A stretch of DNA of 28,406 nucleotides from Didymodactylos carnosus (GCA_905250885.1 CAJNOQ010001802.1:1-28406), one strand, 5' to 3'; shown: positions 1-11,000, counted from the first letter of the stretch. Notes: generated by a model not told the origin, from the letters alone. Numbers and translations are program-made.

Positions 1-1
1 A

Positions 2-467
2 TTTATTGAATCAATCAAGGATTGTTTAGAAGATGTGGCATTGCATGGAAAATATTTAAATGATAAAAATTTAAAACATTTTGATCGTCTAATTGATGTT
101 CTTGCCGATTATCAACGACAAAATAAAACAGAATTAGCCGATAGTCCTCATCTTCTAAGATTATTAGATATTATTATTAAATGTCTTAGTTCATAATAAA
201 CACAATCTTTTTTTCTCAATTTATTTATTTATTTTTGTAGGTAAACGTCAAGAATTATTAGCGAATACTTTATTAGATATCATGTTGCCTCGTTATGTTG
301 AAATATTTGCAAAGTTTATTCGCTCAATAAGCGAATGGAAACGTTCGTTGATTTGTTCAATTTACCATATAACCAATGTTCTTAATCATGGTGCTAGTAT
401 ATCTTCGTCATATCCAAAGAAAATTGGTGAACATTATGCTGCTAAGTTGAAAGTGTCTTCACTATAG
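2..467 (+). CDS. 3' end of an unrecognised gene (partial; two exons seen)
   Basis: The reading frame is open from the window edge. Exon A is 2-188; a 52-nt GT-AG intron follows (189-240, pyrimidine-rich and ending ttttgtag); exon B is 241-467. The split codon is a|gt (Ser) and the stop is TAG at 465-467. Without splicing the frame ends at TAA 194-196. The roughly 138 visible residues are helical and leucine-rich, with stretches such as HFDRLIDVLADYQ and HLLRLLDIIIKCLSS. This resembles a HEAT/ARM-type helical repeat protein, but I do not recognise the family. The last residues (VSSL) and the stop lie in or at the edge of the left arm of the 456-1075 inverted repeat, so the native C-terminus may have been lost or replaced. 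No polyadenylation signal is obvious before the element. The reading frame and splice are seen directly; function is unknown. Confidence 0.5.
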
Positions 468-1075
468 TTTATTCTATTAAACTGCGGTTATTTTTATTTG
501 ATAGACAGATATATCCTTCTTCAGATGACGAGAAGAAATTTTTTATTTGACTCTCANGGGGGGGTGCAATTTTTCTAACCCCTTTTTAACCGCCATAAAG
601 GGCCCCCCCCCCCCCCCCCCCTCTAAAATCGATTTTCAACATGGTGCATGGAATCTTCATGAAAGTTTCTACAGATACTTGACCAATAAAGGTACAAGTG
701 TAAAAAAATTTTCATGGCTCTAGCTCTTTCGGTTCGAGAGATATACAGGTACCAAGGGGCAAAATGGGGATCCCACGCGCACAAGGATTTTTTCAATACA
801 CTTCGAGATGGAGCGTTCGGGCTGGTCTCATTTGAAAGAGAACTTCTTGGTGCTTCAGATGAGGGAAAAGGTTTTTTTAATTTTGATTTTTTTTCTTTGG
901 TGGGATCTACAAAACTTTGAAGTTCTGAAAACCCTATGTAAGATTTTTCATAAAATACCTGATTGCTCATAGATTGAGAGTCAAATAAAAAATTTCTTCT
1001 CGTCATCTGAAGAAGGATATATCTGTCTATCAAATAAAAATAACCGCAGTTTAATAGAATAAACTATAGTGAAGA
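456..1075. mobile_element. Fold-back element with perfect 101-bp terminal inverted repeats
   Basis: Bases 456-556 are the exact reverse complement of 975-1075 (101 of 101 by eye). The arms begin tcttcactatag. The ~418-bp interior has an N (557), a run of 7 G (558-564), a run of 19 C (603-621) and unrecognised AT-rich sequence. Short open frames at 714-920 (+), 623-1033 (-) and 981-1217 (-) run through the arms and look like no known protein. I see no target-site duplication, so the superfamily is unassigned. Perfect arm identity means a recent insertion, gene conversion between arms, or an assembly artefact around the N. Confidence 0.6.
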
Positions 1076-1896
1076 AAAATTTGTTCAGAGATTGATATTT
1101 TACAAAAAACTCGTTTTTGAGAAAAACGATAAACAAGTTTTTTTTGTGAATATTACCTGCAACCAACATAAAAATGCAAGAATTGCATGTCAATGGTAAA
1201 TACACGTCACAGCGCATTGCACTATGATTGTCGCGACGTATCCCACGATAGATGGCGGCACCTATTGGTCGCTATTGTATATAATATTATATAAATATAA
1301 GTAATAATAATTCCAACTAACTTAAGTTTTTTGACGAAAATCCCCTAAAAAACTTAGAGATTCAATAATATCTTTCCGGATTTGAAAAGTAGACAACTCA
1401 AGCCTCATGCCCATGTGTTTATCTCAAAATCCATTTTTTTGACGAAAATCGACTTTTCGGAGGGGGGAGGGGGGAGGCCTTAAAATATGAACTAAACTAA
1501 ACAATGAAAAGTCTTTGTTTGTATAACTTCAGAAAACGTTTACATAATGATGCGATGAATAAAACAGATAAATTCTTTATGTTTTATTAGATTATTTTTC
1601 TGTTACTCGTGCTCTAGTCAATAAACTCAAAGTGTTACAGTTCTTCGACTGATTCGTGGGTATGAAAAATAATGATTCTGTAAAACACACTACCTTTATT
1701 TTACCATGTCTATTCGAAAGTATTTCGTATCTAATTTGTTTTACTTATGTTTTTCACAAAAACTGATAGAACTACTGATTTTGGTCAGATAAGAAGAAAT
1801 TATTTACATATAATTGACAAGTCCATAAAAATGGCTGATTCAATGAGCAAAAAAATGTCACCATAAAGTTCAATTATATTTTTGGTATTACTAATA
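1076..1896. other. Non-coding AT-rich stretch, no gene seen
   Basis: No reading frame here resembles a protein. The motif ttttttgacgaaaatc occurs twice as a direct repeat, near 1329 and 1434. The second copy is followed by a G-rich stretch (1458-1475). Otherwise nothing is identifiable. Confidence 0.5.
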
Positions 1897-1898
1897 TA

Positions 1899-2020
1899 CC
1901 CAAGCAAAAACGACCCAATTTTTTGGGTTATTTATCTAGATTCAGCTCCACGTACACCTACATGCACGTGAAGCTGAATCTAGATAAATAATCCAAAAAA
2001 TTGGATCGTTTTTACTTGGG
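1899..2020. mobile_element. 122-bp hairpin MITE flanked by TA (Tc1/mariner-like)
   Basis: The ends are CCCAAG...CTTGGG. Two ~55-nt arms (1899-1953 and 1966-2020) are complementary at about 51 of 55 positions, separated by a ~12-nt loop. TA sits directly outside both ends (1897-1898 and 2021-2022), as expected for a TA target duplication. There is no coding capacity. This structure fits a non-autonomous Tc1/mariner-type MITE; the superfamily is inferred from the TA only. Confidence 0.75.
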
Positions 2021-2360
2021 TAGGTACATGAGAGCGAAACAAACCTGACTTGGTCTTCTGACAATTCAACATATAAGGAGGCTCAGACCCCATGAATGTC
2101 TATTTGGCTACGGATCTGTATTGTTTTTCAAAAGAGAAACTTTATAAAAAAAACAACTAATTGTGAAATGTTTAATGTACTCGAGTACTCTTTCTTGACA
2201 CCAATAATTTTGAGAACAGAAAGTCTCCAGTTAACATATAAGCCTGCCAAAAGTAGCGTGCTGCGTTTATAAACTATTCTTAATTACCATCATCAATACT
2301 GCGATGTCTTGTTTGCAAACTTTCTACAACTTACTGTTCAAGTGTGTCGATGTGACGCAC

Positions 2361-2738
2361 TGATGGGTTTAAAACTACCTTAGTTATAACTAATTGGAGT
2401 TGAAATTAGTTAGAACTAATTTAAATTTTAGTCAAAAATTTACAATAGTTATAACTATCAACTCGCGTTGATTGATATAACTACAGTTGAGAGAGTTATA
2501 ACTGTGCCATAATACAAACTGAAATGAGCTTTCATAATTTTATTTTGGGTTGGTAGTCATTACTAAAACTGATGCAGTTATAACTGGAGTTGGAATGGGT
2601 ATCACTCTACCCATTTGGAGTTGTAACTCGTTCAACCGCAGTTATATCGACCAACCCGAGCTGATAGTTATAACTGTATCAACCTTTTTAGAAATTTTCT
2701 CAAATTTTAACTTTCAAAAAACAGTTTTAAACCCATCA
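2361..2738. mobile_element. 378-bp fold-back element built on AGTTATAACT palindromes
   Basis: It is bounded by a perfect 16-bp inverted repeat, tgatgggtttaaaact at 2361-2376 and its complement at 2723-2738. The inner halves are also imperfectly inverted: 2447-2510 resembles the complement of about 2620-2675. The 10-bp palindrome AGTTATAACT occurs exactly five times (2382, 2447, 2494, 2576, 2666), with further near copies. The open frame at 2550-2828 is carried by this repeat and is not a gene. No clear target-site duplication was seen. Confidence 0.6.
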
Positions 2739-3317
2739 ATGATGAGACGTCTTCTTGTACACATTTTTGTCCGACATCTCATAAGCAATGATCGAAAATG
2801 CAATACTAGAAAATTGCAATATTGCTAGAAAAAACAGTCATGAGTATTATGAGTGCTATAAAAGGTGAATCTTCTCTATAGTATAGCTGTTGTTCCGCTT
2901 ATTAACATACAAAATGGATTATATCATGTGAAGGAATGATTCATAAGTTTGTGTATCATGCAGTGTCGGAATCAAGTTACAATCATCTTTTGAAAAGTTG
3001 TTTGTAGCCAAATTACAGTCGGAACTACAAAGGACGTATGGGATAGTGAGAGTCAGAAGTTTAAGAGATGCTGCGAGGAAGCCCCGATCGCACTACCGAC
3101 AAAACTTAGTTTTCGCTCTCTTCTGTCTCGTATGAAAGCTAGTTCCAGAAAACGATATACACTTGTTTTCTGAAAAGCGATATTGACAAACACATACTCC
3201 AGCCCATTTGATGATTTTATATCAGAGACAGGTATGAAGAAAGGTCGGAACTTCATTTTTCTCTAATCACAGTGAAGTTACTTGAGTCTGGATATCGAGA
3301 TACGTATGTTAAAGTAT
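2739..3317. other. Intergenic stretch upstream of the hydroxylase gene
   Basis: No gene is recognised. A 67-codon minus-strand frame at 3053-3256 has no recognisable domain and is treated as chance. The 3' portion presumably holds the promoter of the hydroxylase gene. Confidence 0.4.
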
Positions 3318-3325
3318 TATATATA
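3318..3325 (+). promoter_or_regulatory. Possible TATA box of the hydroxylase gene
   Basis: The sequence TATATATA lies 133 bp upstream of the first in-frame ATG (3458). Such strings are common in AT-rich DNA, so only position supports it. Confidence 0.25.
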
Positions 3326-3457
3326 GATTATTATTACAAAGCAAACAAAAAATAAGAGAAAAAAGAGAAAAGAAAAAACGAAATATATCACATGCGTTAA
3401 ATGTGCTCGTTGTAATTGATAAAAATTATTTCGACATGTGTATGTAGGTTACAAATA

Positions 3458-4285
3458 ATGTACAAGATGAATGTAACTATTGTTGAACAATTTGATGAAA
3501 ATAAAGCAACATTTTTTGCTAAAATCTGTGATAAATATTTTTACTCATCTGAATTGCTTACATTTTGTTTTTGTATATTTACTACGTTTCAAATTATATT
3601 TTGGTTATTTAATTCATTTTTACTGTATATTGAATATAATGATATTCCATCCATTGATCAATATCGTTTACAAAAACATAAACCAAAACTTCGTTTTCAA
3701 CCCGATATGATTAAAATTATTCGAAATGGAATAATTCGTCATCAAATTTCATCTGTTGTTATGCTACCAGTAATGTATTATCTACTAAATGCATTTGGAC
3801 ATGTCAGTGTTACTGGACCTATTCCATCATTATTCACAATTGTTTGGCAACTATCCATATTCATCTTAGCTGAAGACTTTCTATTTTTTTGGACACATTA
3901 TTTATTTCATACAAGATGGTTATATAAACATATTCATAAAAAGCATCATCTATATAAACAACCAATTGGTGTTGTAGCCGTTCTTGCAGATCCACTGGAA
4001 TCGTTGTTTCAAAATCAATTAGGAATTTGGCTAATACCGATTTTGTTAAAAGAAAAACATTTATTAACATTATGTTTATGGATATTGATACGTGTTTATC
4101 AAACAGTCAATGCACATTGTGGCTATGACTTGCCCTACATAAGTACACAGTATTATTTACCATGGCTTATGTCGGGAACGTTAGCACACGATTATCATCA
4201 TCAACATGGAAAAATGAATTATGGAAGTTTTTTTACATTGTGGGATCGTCTAATGAACACACATAAATTAAGTAAAGAAGATTAA
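3458..4285 (+). CDS. Methylsterol monooxygenase-like di-iron hydroxylase (fatty acid hydroxylase superfamily)
   Basis: Single-exon gene of 275 codons. Family members are integral ER-membrane di-iron enzymes that oxidise sterol methyl groups or hydroxylate lipids using O2 and reducing equivalents. The histidine boxes are all present: HYLFH (H147, H151), HKKHH (H160, H163, H164) and HDYHH (H244, H247, H248), plus the NAHCGYD segment (H220) typical of the C4-methylsterol oxidase branch. WDR follows near the C-terminus, as in that branch. Hydrophobic segments lie at about residues 33-57, 97-114, 126-146 and 190-213. Length is close to the usual ~290. ATG 3458 is the first ATG in frame; 3467 (MNVT) is an alternative start, and upstream codons in this frame lack ATG. 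No dilysine ER-retrieval tail is seen (ends LSKED). The lack of introns contrasts with the two intron-rich genes in the window. Family is firm; substrate (sterol or other lipid) is inference. Confidence 0.88.
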   Translation: MYKMNVTIVEQFDENKATFFAKICDKYFYSSELLTFCFCIFTTFQIIFWLFNSFLLYIEYNDIPSIDQYRLQKHKPKLRFQPDMIKIIRNGIIRHQISSVVMLPVMYYLLNAFGHVSVTGPIPSLFTIVWQLSIFILAEDFLFFWTHYLFHTRWLYKHIHKKHHLYKQPIGVVAVLADPLESLFQNQLGIWLIPILLKEKHLLTLCLWILIRVYQTVNAHCGYDLPYISTQYYLPWLMSGTLAHDYHHQHGKMNYGSFFTLWDRLMNTHKLSKED

Positions 4286-4318
4286 GTAGAACGTAACCAT
4301 GACATTAATGTTTGTTTC

Positions 4319-4324
4319 AATAAA
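4319..4324 (+). terminator. Polyadenylation signal AATAAA after the hydroxylase gene
   Basis: AATAAA lies 34 bp after the stop codon. A second copy at 4410-4415 follows a pyrimidine-rich, T-run-containing stretch and could be an alternative site. Confidence 0.45.
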
Positions 4325-4415
4325 AACCTTGTTTTGTACAGCTGCTGTCAATTTTTTTGTAATCTTATAATCATGCTAGTGTCTTCCACTCTTGTACATT
4401 TCTGTACAAAATAAA

Positions 4416-6251
4416 CTTGGTATTTAGTCAATTCATTTGTTTGATTTAACAGTTTTGTTTTAAAACTGTTGTCTGAAAGTTTTGTCTGACTGTGAACTGT
4501 GTTTTTCACAGTTTTCAGAAGATAGTAAAGTTGATTTCCATTGAATAATTTTATGTCAGACTGTGAAGATTGTCGTTTGTGTGAGGTCAGTGACGAAATA
4601 ATGCTTTTTAGATCTTACAATAATTTTTCATAAGTGTACGAGGAGTGTACGAGTGCAAAAAGAGTGTATGGCACTGAATTGTTGGAAAGAAAAAGCTTGT
4701 TGTTTTTTGTAGGATCATCGTAAAATACGACACAAACGTACTTACGTAGAAAATGCTAAAACTTTTTCGATGAAGTGGATTTCAGAACACTTCAATGTGT
4801 GACAGATCCTCTGTTGTGTTTTGGGGTAAAATATCAATTTTGAATACTTTTAAATCTGATTCTAAAGCGAAAAGTATTTGTTTTTGAAGATCTAGCTGGG
4901 AAACCTCATTCAAACAGTACAAAACTTAGCTTCTATATCTGATATCTAATATGCTGGAAATCAATACTATAAATAGAAACGAACTGCTTTTCAACTATTT
5001 CCCATGTTCTTCAGTGTTACTGAAATGCTAGTGTAGGAATGTCACTAGTTTATCCGTTCGGGTTAAAAGATAAATTTATTATTTTTTTGAAGATATCGAA
5101 ATATAGAGTAAAATATTTTCTCATAGAATGAAAGGTCACATAGCTTTGTTCGTTCTTTTATTTTCATTCTGTATTTATTTTGACGACATCTTTCACCATA
5201 GAGCAAGTTTCGGGCCTCAGGTAGAAGTTTGTTATTGAATGAGTACAGAATTACAAGTAAAAATCAACAACGCTTGGCAACGCCTTATTTTACAAAAATA
5301 CATCTAACATTTCTAGTACCGTTCCTAGTCAAACAACTTCCATCTAGTCAGACTTTTGAGATTCACAATAAAGTTTGCTTTCGTTGGAAGAATAGTAGAA
5401 AGAAAGAAAAGGTGTGCCATGTCAGATAAGCTCAAGAATTTTGTTTTTGAAATATTTTGTGTTGTATTCTTTGCAACAATTCAGTGCTGTACACTCCTTT
5501 CCACTTATGAAATGACGTTCAATCGTTTCCTCTCGAAGTCAAATGGGATTCATTTTCTCTATCCGAGATATTTTTAACAGAACAAAAAGATATATTTTTC
5601 AATTATCAAGCATTATTTAAAATATTGAACATTCATTGCTTTATCTTTTTGATTGTAGTGAGTGTTACACAAAAATTTTATCTCGAATTTCGGACTTCTT
5701 TTCATCAACTCTATTGTTCTAGTCACAGAAACTTACTAGATTGAAAGCTTCTACAGACAAGCTCACAATCCCGTCAAAGCTGAAACACATGATATTAACG
5801 GGCGTATTATTGTACATAAAAAATGTTATGCTCGTTTTCAAGCCCGAACGTTTAAGGAAGTTTGTTTTGTACGCTACTGTGATTCACTTCAACTCATATG
5901 TGAATTTAGAGTGTCTCTTTGATTTGGGAAAAAACGCTTCTAGAACATAAATATTCATTCAATAGGGAAAAGTCCTTCGATTCTCATACAGTGATGTCAA
6001 TTGAAAAATTTGACTATAATCACTCAATAGTATTATTAGAACTGAATATAAGACTTCAATCACCTCCTACAAAAGTGGGGAGTGCACAACACGCACTAGT
6101 AAAAGTACTTATCCTCGATAGATGATACTTCGGCAAGCATTTCGAAAAATTGACAAGTTTTTCAAAAGTCCTCAGCTTGCATATAGTACTAAAAGTAATT
6201 GTCTCAGTTTGTAATACTTGGTTTCATGTAATAAAGTACTTTAATTGAGTT
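4416..6251. other. Gene-less stretch with small hairpins
   Basis: No protein-like frame was found. The frames at 5229-5429, 5356-5577, 5741-5950 and 5919-6125 have no recognisable motif. Around 4445-4515 there are short hairpins built from aacagttttg/caaaactgtt and ctgtgaactgtg/cacagtt, with gtc(t/a)gactgtgaa recurring near 4483 and 4555. Nothing else is identifiable. Confidence 0.45.
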
Positions 6252-7606
6252 TTCGCTTAAAATAAATAATGAATTAAAAAATCAACTCAGAATACATACA
6301 CACTTTAAAGTATGTCGCTCTGAAAAATACTATGAGCATATAAGAATAGTCGTATTGATCCGAAAAATGTCAGAGAACAGTTTGAAACAGCTCATTCATA
6401 GTGGATGTTTAGGATATAGATCTTAATCTGATTGAAGAACCTTGAGAAAGTCCTTAGAATACGGAAGTCTCGATGTTTTCCCGTTAACAATTTTTAAATT
6501 GCTTAATTTTAAGGTAAATTGAATAATTTCAGTTTATATAATAGTGCCGAATGTCATTCGATCCCAGTTGAAAACTGAAAATCCAAAGAACTTTATTCTT
6601 TTTACGCGGTCTGTGAAAAGTTCTATTGTAAAAATGTTTTTAACAAATTACAGTAAATATTTTTTTGATCGTTACAATAGGACTTTAAAAAATTTCTTAT
6701 TTAGCGTACGTATATTACGTAATAGTTACATAGTTTATCTTTTCTTTTTGTTGCGTTTTTTTCCCGTCTCTATTTTCATTTGCATATGATAAGAGTGGAA
6801 CGGTAATAAAATCATGGATTTTCAGTTCTACAACAAAAAACCTTTAGAAAGTTTTTAAATAGTGAAATGTAAATTTGAAGAAAATTGACCACAATTTCAA
6901 AATGCAATCTAAGTATTTTTCTTTCTTTGATCTGTTTTATCCTTCTTACTAAAAGGTTTGCTAATTTAACTGGTTTCACAACGCTGACTCATATGTGCGT
7001 GGTTGTACTTTCAAAAAAAGAAAACGATAAACAATATATTTAAGTGTAGAAGGACGAAGCGACGTAGAAAAATTCTCATTCGTGTTTTATATTTCATGTT
7101 TATAAATCATCGTTCATAAACGAATGAATGTTTTTGATACATATCACCGGAAAAAAATAAAGTTGGTTTTGAGTTGCTGAAAAGTGCTTTGTCCTATTCA
7201 CCACACTCGATAACTCAGAAGAATTTCAATTTTTGGTAAGGACTACTTTCAAAAGTATAGGAAAAGTTTTCAAACTAATATTATTTTCCTATGGAAATTA
7301 TTTTGCGCCATTTTGTTTCAAAATTTTTCCTATACTTTTGAAAGTAGTCCTTACCAAAAATTGAAGTTCTTCTGAGTTATCGAGTGTGGTGAATAGGACA
7401 AAGCACTTTTCAGCAACTCAAAACCAACTTTATTTTTTTGTTCTAGTGATATGTCTGTCCTTTATTGTTAACTAATAGCACAATTTTCTGTAAATATTGT
7501 TCAAAAACATTAGGGTCTAGCGTTAAAAGATTAAAGAGCAACATATTTTAGATTGCGTATGTATTCTGAGTTGATTTTTTTAATTCATTGTTTATTTTGA
7601 GCGAAG
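6252..7606. mobile_element. ~1.35-kb non-autonomous element with ~48-70-bp terminal inverted repeats
   Basis: The left end (6252-6299, beginning ttcgcttaaaataaata) is the near-complement of the right end (about 7555-7606). Similarity continues more weakly inward to about 6322 and 7532. The interior has no transposase-like frame; a frame at 6544-6789 is AT-driven and unrecognised. A separate 316-bp hairpin sits inside (7139-7454). No target-site duplication was seen. It could be a MITE-like derivative of an unknown DNA transposon, or two inverted copies of one short repeat. Confidence 0.5.
7139..7454. repeat. 316-bp hairpin with ~125-bp arms, nested in the 6252-7606 element
   Basis: The ends are acatatcac (7139-7147) and gtgatatgt (7446-7454). 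The arms (about 7151-7275 and 7320-7440) are almost perfectly complementary, with a small mismatch near the outer ends and a short indel near caatttttgg. The loop is only ~45 nt. A transcript of either strand would fold into a long double-stranded stem. No coding capacity. Confidence 0.7.
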
Positions 7607-8009
7607 ATATTTTTTCAGTTATCTAGAAAATTATAACTCTGCACTTTAGTGTGTCATATTGCATTTTGATGGAGTTCAACGTTTCTCAATGTAATAGTTG
7701 AGTTCCTACGAAATCAGCGTTTTTCTAGAACTAGAAACATCAAGATCCAGAATAAATACAACGCGATAAACTTAAATTTTGTTGTATAACATGCTGTCAA
7801 AAGCCGAGAATAAAAATTTATTTAGTCTCAGAAATACTTTTATTTCACTTCAGCTCTGAACCCTGATATATGGGTTGAGGTCGTATATCTAGCTGTTTAT
7901 TAATGTTATTATATGTAGTAGGAAATTTGACTGCGTATATTTCGTTTTCTTCAAATTCAACAAACTTTCAATTATGTTCAACTAATATTTATTTATTTGG
8001 AGATTAATT
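7607..8009. other. Intergenic stretch upstream of fimbrin
   Basis: No reading frame of note lies here. It presumably carries the fimbrin promoter and 5' untranslated region; no convincing TATA box or initiator could be singled out. Confidence 0.4.
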
Positions 8010-11000
8010 ATGGCGTATGAAAAACGTGCAAATAGTGTGTCATCAAACCCAATCGTTCGTGAGAGCCGTGTAATTAATGACGAAGATTGGGATGCCTTAG
8101 AGGAAAAAATCGCAACGGTAGGTCCTTATTTTATAGAAATCATGTGAAACTATATTCTCTTTAAACCCAGAAGTCAACTTTCATATCACTGTGGTGACGA
8201 GAATAGCTAAACTTCGCGTCGGGACCGCGTAATGTGTTTACTGTAAAATTACGAAGTAAAACGTGATTTTGTCGTGCCCATACGAAAAGCGCTCACGACT
8301 CTCGAATATTTTACCACAATCGCTATTTTATCGAGATTTTCATCTACAAATAATAAATGAGTCTCGCTGTTCTCACCACGATCACTTTTCCTCACGACCA
8401 CTCTGATCCATTTCTTTTCTCATGATAAAAACTTTCGAATTTAGTCAAAGGTCAACTGTAAACTGTCTTTGACAAAACTTTTACAAATTTTTAAAAGATC
8501 AGAAGAAGTTAATATTCTTTAAGTCCAAGCAAAACGAAACAGTGAATTATTTGAAAAATTTGCCTTGCCACAAGTTGTAGTTCGCCTTCGACTCAATCGA
8601 GCTAAGATAAATTGTCGCGTCACAATGGCGAATCAGAAGAGTTTATCGCTGTCAAGACTTCTTAGCTCTTGTAACACAGGAAGTTGACTTGACGCTACCG
8701 ATTCATGCAGTCAAATATCGATTCTAAGGATTAGATCTCAATAAAAGGCTGTTTGCATTCTAATGTACAGTTCTTGAAGTAAACAATGCTCAGTTCGAAC
8801 TTCTATTCTTATATTTTATTCCCGACTATTAACCACATTGTATACTATTATAAAAAAATCAACATGAACAATGAAAGATGACTAACTCTATACTCTTGCT
8901 GTTTTTCTGTGCCATCTAAGACGTTTTAATTGGTACTGTAAATAATCATTGAATAAACTTTTTAAAAAACAATAATTTTTGTATTTTTAGCTTAAGTCTG
9001 ACTATATCGAATCTAAAGATGTTCATCAAGCTTTAGAAATTTGGAATTTAAAAATTCCAAAATATCAACTAAATCATATATTATCGCAAAATTATGGAAA
9101 TAAAACTGATCAAAAATTATCAAGAGATGAATTTTTGCGTGTAAGTACATAATTTATCTATGACATAGATACTATCTATATGCTTTAAGTTTTTATTTTC
9201 AATTTTAGTTATATTATGATCTTTACACTCAAACAAATGTCGGAATGACGTACAAAACACTTGTTAAAACAAAACAAAATGTTGAACAATTTAGTACAAG
9301 TGATCGTGTTGAAAATAATCAAAGTGATTTGTCAATGAAAAATAATCAATCGGACAATACATCATCTGTTTATCATACAGCCACAGTTGAAGAACGTATT
9401 GCATTTACAGATTGGATTAATAAAAACTTAGCCGATGATTCATTTTTACAATTAAAAAAAAATCCAATTGATCCAAACGATCCACAAGCACTCTATCAAC
9501 GTTGTGCTGACGGTGTTTTACTATGGTACGTAATATTCCAGTTAAAAGATAGATATAGTCAACTTAATTTAATAAATCAAATTAAATTATATTTCTTTTC
9601 TTTCCTTTTTTTTTTTTGTTTATTAGTAAATTAATAAACAAGGCTGTTCCAAATACAATCGATGAAAGAGCACTTAATATGGATACAAAATTCGATATAT
9701 TTCGTAGCGGAGAAAATTTAGAATTAGGTACAAGAATTTAAATCTCTTCATTAATTCTCTACATATTCATTTGTCCGTTTTTCCAGCTATAAATTCTGCA
9801 CGAGGAATTGGTTGTAAAGTTATTAATATTCATGTTGAAAATATCTTAAAAGGAATACCACATCTTATTTTGGGTTTATTGTGGCAGATTATTCGAGTAA
9901 GTTCCAAACTTTATTCTATTCGTCATCGATTAAATGCTACTTAATTTTACTTTATTTCACAGGCTGGTTTAACATATGACATTAATTTAATCCAGGTACC
10001 TGGTCTTTTGCAATTATTACGTGATGGAGAAACAGTCGAAGACTTGTTAAAACTATCTCCTGAAGAACTTCTGTTAAGATGGGTTAATTATCATCTGAAA
10101 AGATCCAGTTATAAAGGAAAAGAGGTTACCAATTTTAGCAATGATATAAAAGTATGATCAGCTAATTTACAAAGAACGTTTGTTGTACAAATCTGTTATT
10201 ATTTAGAATTCCGAAGCTTATACTTATCTTCTACAACAAATTGCTCCAGCTGATACAAATCCAGCGTTATCACTAAGTCCGTTACAGGTATATAGGTCAA
10301 CGAAAGCGATAGTAACAATCCTTTCTCACTGTTTAACTCGACCGATTCTACACTACAGCTGTTGTTTTAAGATAAGAAAACGATCCATTCTTGGTACCCT
10401 TTTTTGATCGTTAACGGATTATTATTGAGACGTTTTTTTAAAATCGATTATTTCTGATTTTGATCTCAAGAATATTACTTCTATAATTTTTCAAATTTTT
10501 AAGACTTTTTGGCATCATCAGAAGTGTCTGTTCTAGTGCTGTGATATTAACTCGAACAACAAGGGAATCTTTCCCCTGCTAAATGTCTAGCACTTGAGTT
10601 TTTTTTCCGAGAAAATTTTTCCGAAAATATTAGTGATTATTATATACTAGTGGCTACAACAAAGCAAAAAGATGACAGGCTCCATAAAAAACGACAGTCG
10701 TAAACAGACCTTTATCTTTTATTATAAATAGCGCTCTGTTTGCGTGCCATAAAGATTAAATGATTTGCATATGCATTTTCTTGCTATTGTCTTAATGTAG
10801 TACACAATGAATTTCTACTTTACTGACTGTACTGTAATTTTGTAAGAATTTAGACAAGAATTTTGGATTTGTCATTTTTTTCTCGCATTGTATCTGGTAG
10901 TTAGTTTGCTAGTCTTTGATTCACATCACTTCAAATATTACTGCGAGTTTTGATGATAAGAGACCTGAAGCGATGGGTATTTTTTCACTTTCTAGAATGT

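Noticed and set aside
456..1075. CACTA-type transposon, because the arm contains cactatag
   Set aside because: The arm identity extends five bases outside CACTA and no 3-bp target duplication is present.
2550..2828. 92-codon open frame
   Set aside because: It runs through the AGTTATAACT fold-back element; the peptide reflects the repeat.
3053..3256. 67-codon minus-strand frame
   Set aside because: No domain, signal peptide or gene context; compatible with chance.
5229..5577. Two overlapping plus-strand frames
   Set aside because: AT-driven composition and no recognisable motifs.
9245..9634. 129-codon frame as a separate gene
   Set aside because: It is fimbrin exon 3 read through into its 3' intron.
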